The notes under the pieces: model-generated
What the model was told of the DNA's origin: nothing
Databases searched by the model: none
What the model saw: the letters and a program-made list of their open reading frames with translations, nothing else
DNA from: UBA1413 sp964650525
GTDB taxonomy: Bacteria > Bacteroidota > Bacteroidia > Bacteroidales > Prolixibacteraceae
Reading direction: 5' to 3'
NCBI GenBank assembly: GCA_964650525.1
Contig: CAZYUA010000008.1
Location: forward strand, 62,001 to 126,000
Length of the DNA: 64,000 nt
In this document: one piece after another, positions 61,566 to 64,000 of the stretch
Layout of the letters: every line of letters starts with the position of its first letter
How positions within the stretch are numbered: the stretch's first letter is position 1
Program-made: the position numbers and the translations under genes

Positions 61566-63560
61566 TTATTTCATCAGATACGTGAACGCCTTGGGTCTGG
61601 TCATGGTTTCGGAGTAAGCATTCCCGAAGCGGTCGGTGACGGTGATCTCCAGTGTTGAGGTGGCAGAAGAGGCCTGCGCTTTGAACATATGGGCGGTGGT
61701 GCCGGTGACAAAGGCGCTGGTCGGGACAGCCCCGGCATTCAGCCGTTTGGCTTCGTACGAGATGATGTGTAGCGGGTCTTTGGCTGCCACCCGCCGGACT
61801 TCCAGTGCTTTGCCGGCCTCCTTCACCTCCACCTTCCAACGGGGATCGTAATTCCAGACATTGATGAGGATCTCATTGGCAGCTCCCGGGTTGGCATAGG
61901 GACCGGCATATTCGGCCAGCGCCGCATCGGTGGAGTTCGGGGCGTGGAGTGCGGCACTGATAAAGACCCTGTTCAGGTCGTAGCTCCGGAACTGGTACGA
62001 TGCCGGGCTGCCGATGCTTTTATAGTACCATTGTACCGATTTACCGTCGACCTCCCAGACCCCGTAACCCCCGGGACTCCCGTCCGGGCACAGGTGGTTG
62101 CCGGCATACCCGGGCCTGCCGGTCCACCACCAGGTGGCGCAAATGGCAGCCGTGTTGTGCTCCATCAGGTTACCGCCTGTCTCTGCGGTATAGTTGATGT
62201 GGGTATGGCCGGTCAGGAGGTGCACCTGACTGAAACCCTGCAGGGCAGCTATCAGCTGGCTGCCGTTGTTCAGGGTAAGGTTGCTCACCGGGTTTCCGCT
62301 TCCGTCGAGGGTGGGATTGCTGAACAGCTGAATATGCATGATAACGATCAGGGGTGCCGTTTTGTCGGCGACGGTGGCCAGGTCCCTGGCCAGCCAGGCC
62401 ATCTGCCCGCCTGTGACCACATCGTTGTATTCCCGGTCGCCTATCACCCCCTGGGCCCCTCCCACATTGGTATATTCCGCATTGTCGAGGACCACATAAT
62501 GCGCCGATCCCAGGTTGAACGAATAATAGGTGGGGCCAATGGCATCCCGGAAGCGGGTTTCAGCCAGCAAGTCACTGGCTACCCAGGGGTCGTTGTCGTG
62601 GTTCCCCATCGCGTTATAGATGTTGCAGTTGAGTTTCGCCATCTGCGAAACGAACTCCTCCGGACCGAATTTGTTATCATACCAGTAGACATCCCAGGTC
62701 AGGTCGCCCATATTCACCCCGTACACCCTGGTCCCGGCGTTTTGGTAGGTCCGGATCAGGTTGTTAACGTCGGGCACAAACCCGGTGGAGTATTGGGTCA
62801 GGTCATCATTCCGGTTGGCAAGGTGCCAGTCGGTCATGGCCAGCACCACATGTTTGCTGTTTTCTGTGCGTACCAGCGAAAAGTCTTTCTGTTCCACAGA
62901 GCTTCCCCCCGAGAGTCGTTTGAAGAACTGGGGTATCCGGTTTTCAGCGGCCACCTCATAGTGTGCCGGCACGGAGATGAACACAAAGCCGTTTTTTTTC
63001 TTCGAGGGCAGGTAGTAAACCCCGTTGCTGCCGGTAGTGGTCACTTCGACACCGTCGGAGACAACCACCCCCGCGACCCCTTCGCCATTGCAGGAGACCA
63101 CCCCCTTGACCGTCATGCCGGCCATGTCGGGAATGGTGGAAGAGGCCACAACATTGATGGTCAGCGACCCCAGGGCCATGGACTCGCTGCCCCGCACAAC
63201 CGTCAGCCGGTAACTCCCTGTCTCAAACAGGTCGGGCAGGGAGAAGGTGGCACCGGTGGCCGTGACGGCCGTAACCTTACAGGTGTAAACCCGCGAGGGG
63301 TCAGAGAAACTGGAAATGCGGATCTCATCATCGACGGCAAATCCCTTGCCGGTGAGGGTTATGCTCCCCTTTGCCTCCACATCGATCACCGACTGAATCG
63401 ATACCCCCGTGATGTTGAGTTCCTTTTTGGGTTCGGGATCAGGGTCGTCGTCGCAGCCCCCGATGCCTAAGGCCAGGGTTAACCAGGCCGGCACCAGCAG
63501 CAAAAGCAGAAAAAAACGGGTTCCCCCGGTCCGGCTCTCTGTATTATTTTTTCGCATCAT
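61566..63560 (-). CDS. Calcineurin-like phosphoesterase lipoprotein with N- and C-terminal domains
   Basis: The 664-residue protein has a lipoprotein signal with lipobox IGGC (C36), an IPT/TIG-like domain (about 48-137), a MetallophosN-type beta domain (about 150-230), the catalytic calcineurin-like domain and a C-terminal MetallophosC-type domain. Metal residues are in order: D244 and H246 (MTDWHLAN), D286 (GDLTWD), N320 and H321 (GNHDND), H409 (IVIMHIQLF), H452 and H454 (GHTHIN). It is the first gene of the operon with susC, susD and the BACON lipoprotein, 72 bp upstream of susC. The lipid anchor suggests that it releases phosphate or a phospho-group from a surface-bound substrate. The substrate is not known. 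Confidence 0.88.
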   Translation of the reverse strand: MMRKNNTESRTGGTRFFLLLLLVPAWLTLALGIGGCDDDPDPEPKKELNITGVSIQSVIDVEAKGSITLTGKGFAVDDEIRISSFSDPSRVYTCKVTAVTATGATFSLPDLFETGSYRLTVVRGSESMALGSLTINVVASSTIPDMAGMTVKGVVSCNGEGVAGVVVSDGVEVTTTGSNGVYYLPSKKKNGFVFISVPAHYEVAAENRIPQFFKRLSGGSSVEQKDFSLVRTENSKHVVLAMTDWHLANRNDDLTQYSTGFVPDVNNLIRTYQNAGTRVYGVNMGDLTWDVYWYDNKFGPEEFVSQMAKLNCNIYNAMGNHDNDPWVASDLLAETRFRDAIGPTYYSFNLGSAHYVVLDNAEYTNVGGAQGVIGDREYNDVVTGGQMAWLARDLATVADKTAPLIVIMHIQLFSNPTLDGSGNPVSNLTLNNGSQLIAALQGFSQVHLLTGHTHINYTAETGGNLMEHNTAAICATWWWTGRPGYAGNHLCPDGSPGGYGVWEVDGKSVQWYYKSIGSPASYQFRSYDLNRVFISAALHAPNSTDAALAEYAGPYANPGAANEILINVWNYDPRWKVEVKEAGKALEVRRVAAKDPLHIISYEAKRLNAGAVPTSAFVTGTTAHMFKAQASSATSTLEITVTDRFGNAYSETMTRPKAFTYLMK

Positions 63561-64000
63561 AGGTATTGACAGAATGGTAAGGGCATTTCGGAAGCCTCAG
63601 ACAGGAATCCGGCAACGATTCCCCTGCGGTCTGCAGCGCTCCTGGTATCCGGAGTCCGGGTTCTGTTACCATGCCTTCCTGTTTTCTTTTTGTTACCTTC
63701 CCGCAAAGAAAAGAAAAATTAAAAGTAAACAAAGTTTTTTTTTCTACAAAATTAAGGCAGATATTTCTTTTAGCGAGTTATTCCCCTTTCATTTCATAAT
63801 CTATTCTTTCGTTTTCCAATCGAATGCCCCGCATCGGGATCTCACAGGGTTATCCATTTTCCCTCACCGGGGGAACAGCACCAGGCTGTTTTTACCAGCA
63901 TCACTACTTGCGCAGGTCTAAGGAACCAGGCTGCCGTAAAAGAACAAAGGTGACCCGTCAGATGGAATGCCCGCCAAAGATTGTATAAAGAAATCCCTTT
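63561..64000. other. Gene-free end of the window, with the phosphoesterase-SusCD promoter region
   Basis: No gene is supported. The first 150 bp are mixed in composition; 63725-63800 are AT-rich, with a T tract and the -7 candidate. I see no terminator or RNA signal in the remainder. Confidence 0.45.
63747..63754 (-). promoter_or_regulatory. Candidate -7 box of the phosphoesterase-SusCD operon
   Basis: On the minus strand the sequence reads TAATTTTG, matching TAnnTTTG. It lies about 190 nt before the phosphoesterase ATG, leaving a long leader. No clear -33 TTTG is present at the expected spacing. Confidence 0.33.

Noticed and set aside
61944..63470. Long plus-strand frame of 508 codons
   Set aside because: It is antisense to the phosphoesterase gene, whose catalytic motifs are complete. 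The product is low in recognisable structure.
63409..63921. Plus-strand frame of 170 codons at the window end
   Set aside because: It mostly overlaps the antisense of the phosphoesterase signal region and runs into low-complexity sequence; no start signal or domain is visible.
1..64000. CRISPR arrays, rRNA, tRNA, integrase or prophage genes
   Set aside because: I looked for regular 25-40 bp direct repeats with unique spacers, tRNA-like T-arm and CCA ends, and integrase or phage-type genes, and saw none. Short or degenerate RNA genes could be missed by eye.

Overview
The window comes from a member of the Bacteroidota, most likely Bacteroidales. The signs are a SusC/SusD pair with BACON and calcineurin-like partners, the type IX secretion protein PorQ, LytTR response regulators with a LytS-type kinase, DUF1573, DUF4252 and DUF5683 proteins, a parA-parB-DUF5683-mltD cluster, and several upstream sites of the Bacteroidota promoter form (TTTG, about 19 nt, TAnnTTTG). 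The nfnA/nfnB pair suggests low-potential anaerobic redox metabolism. Base composition looks even across the window. I see no phage, integrase, intact insertion sequence, CRISPR array, rRNA or tRNA. The species cannot be fixed from this stretch.

Layout. 1-4022: the end of an outer membrane barrel gene, then a LytTR regulator divergent from a kinase-LytTR pair. 4085-10307: a five-gene hexuronate operon (uxaE, uxaC, kdgK, eda, MFS transporter) with a promoter candidate in front and a clear terminator behind. 10340-15158: rtcB, tilS, pepT and a gene of unknown function. 15255-16799: ECF sigma factor, membrane anti-sigma-like protein and DUF4252 protein. 16822-20200: nfnA, nfnB and a dihydroorotate-dehydrogenase-like flavoprotein. 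20519-28525: two alpha/beta hydrolases, a DMT permease, pheT and an OmpR-type two-component system. 28892-32728: DUF1573 protein, meaB, lpdA. 33016-36633: two tandem FadL-type porins. 36709-41047: metallo-beta-lactamase-fold protein, isochorismatase-family hydrolase, SIS protein, sucC, sucD. 41451-49382: mltD-like lipoprotein, DUF5683, parB, parA, rfaE1, priA. 49424-53037: ispH, cmk, porQ, a second DMT permease. 53175-63560: a TIM-barrel lipoprotein, a small barrel protein, a repeat-rich gene-free stretch, and a four-gene SusCD operon with a surface phosphoesterase.

How the genes fit together. The uronate operon takes up galacturonate and glucuronate, isomerises them, interconverts tagaturonate and fructuronate with the epimerase, and finishes from 2-keto-3-deoxygluconate; the reductase and dehydratase of the middle steps are not in this window. 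The SusCD operon looks like a surface system that binds a substrate, removes phosphate from it and imports it. Most other genes are housekeeping.

The points most worth a second look are: a PriA that has lost its Walker A lysine and both motif VI arginines while keeping all eight zinc-ligand cysteines; a DHOD-like protein without the catalytic motif, co-transcribed with nfnA/nfnB; the phosphoesterase SusCD operon; and small tight-loop palindromes confined to two gene-free stretches.
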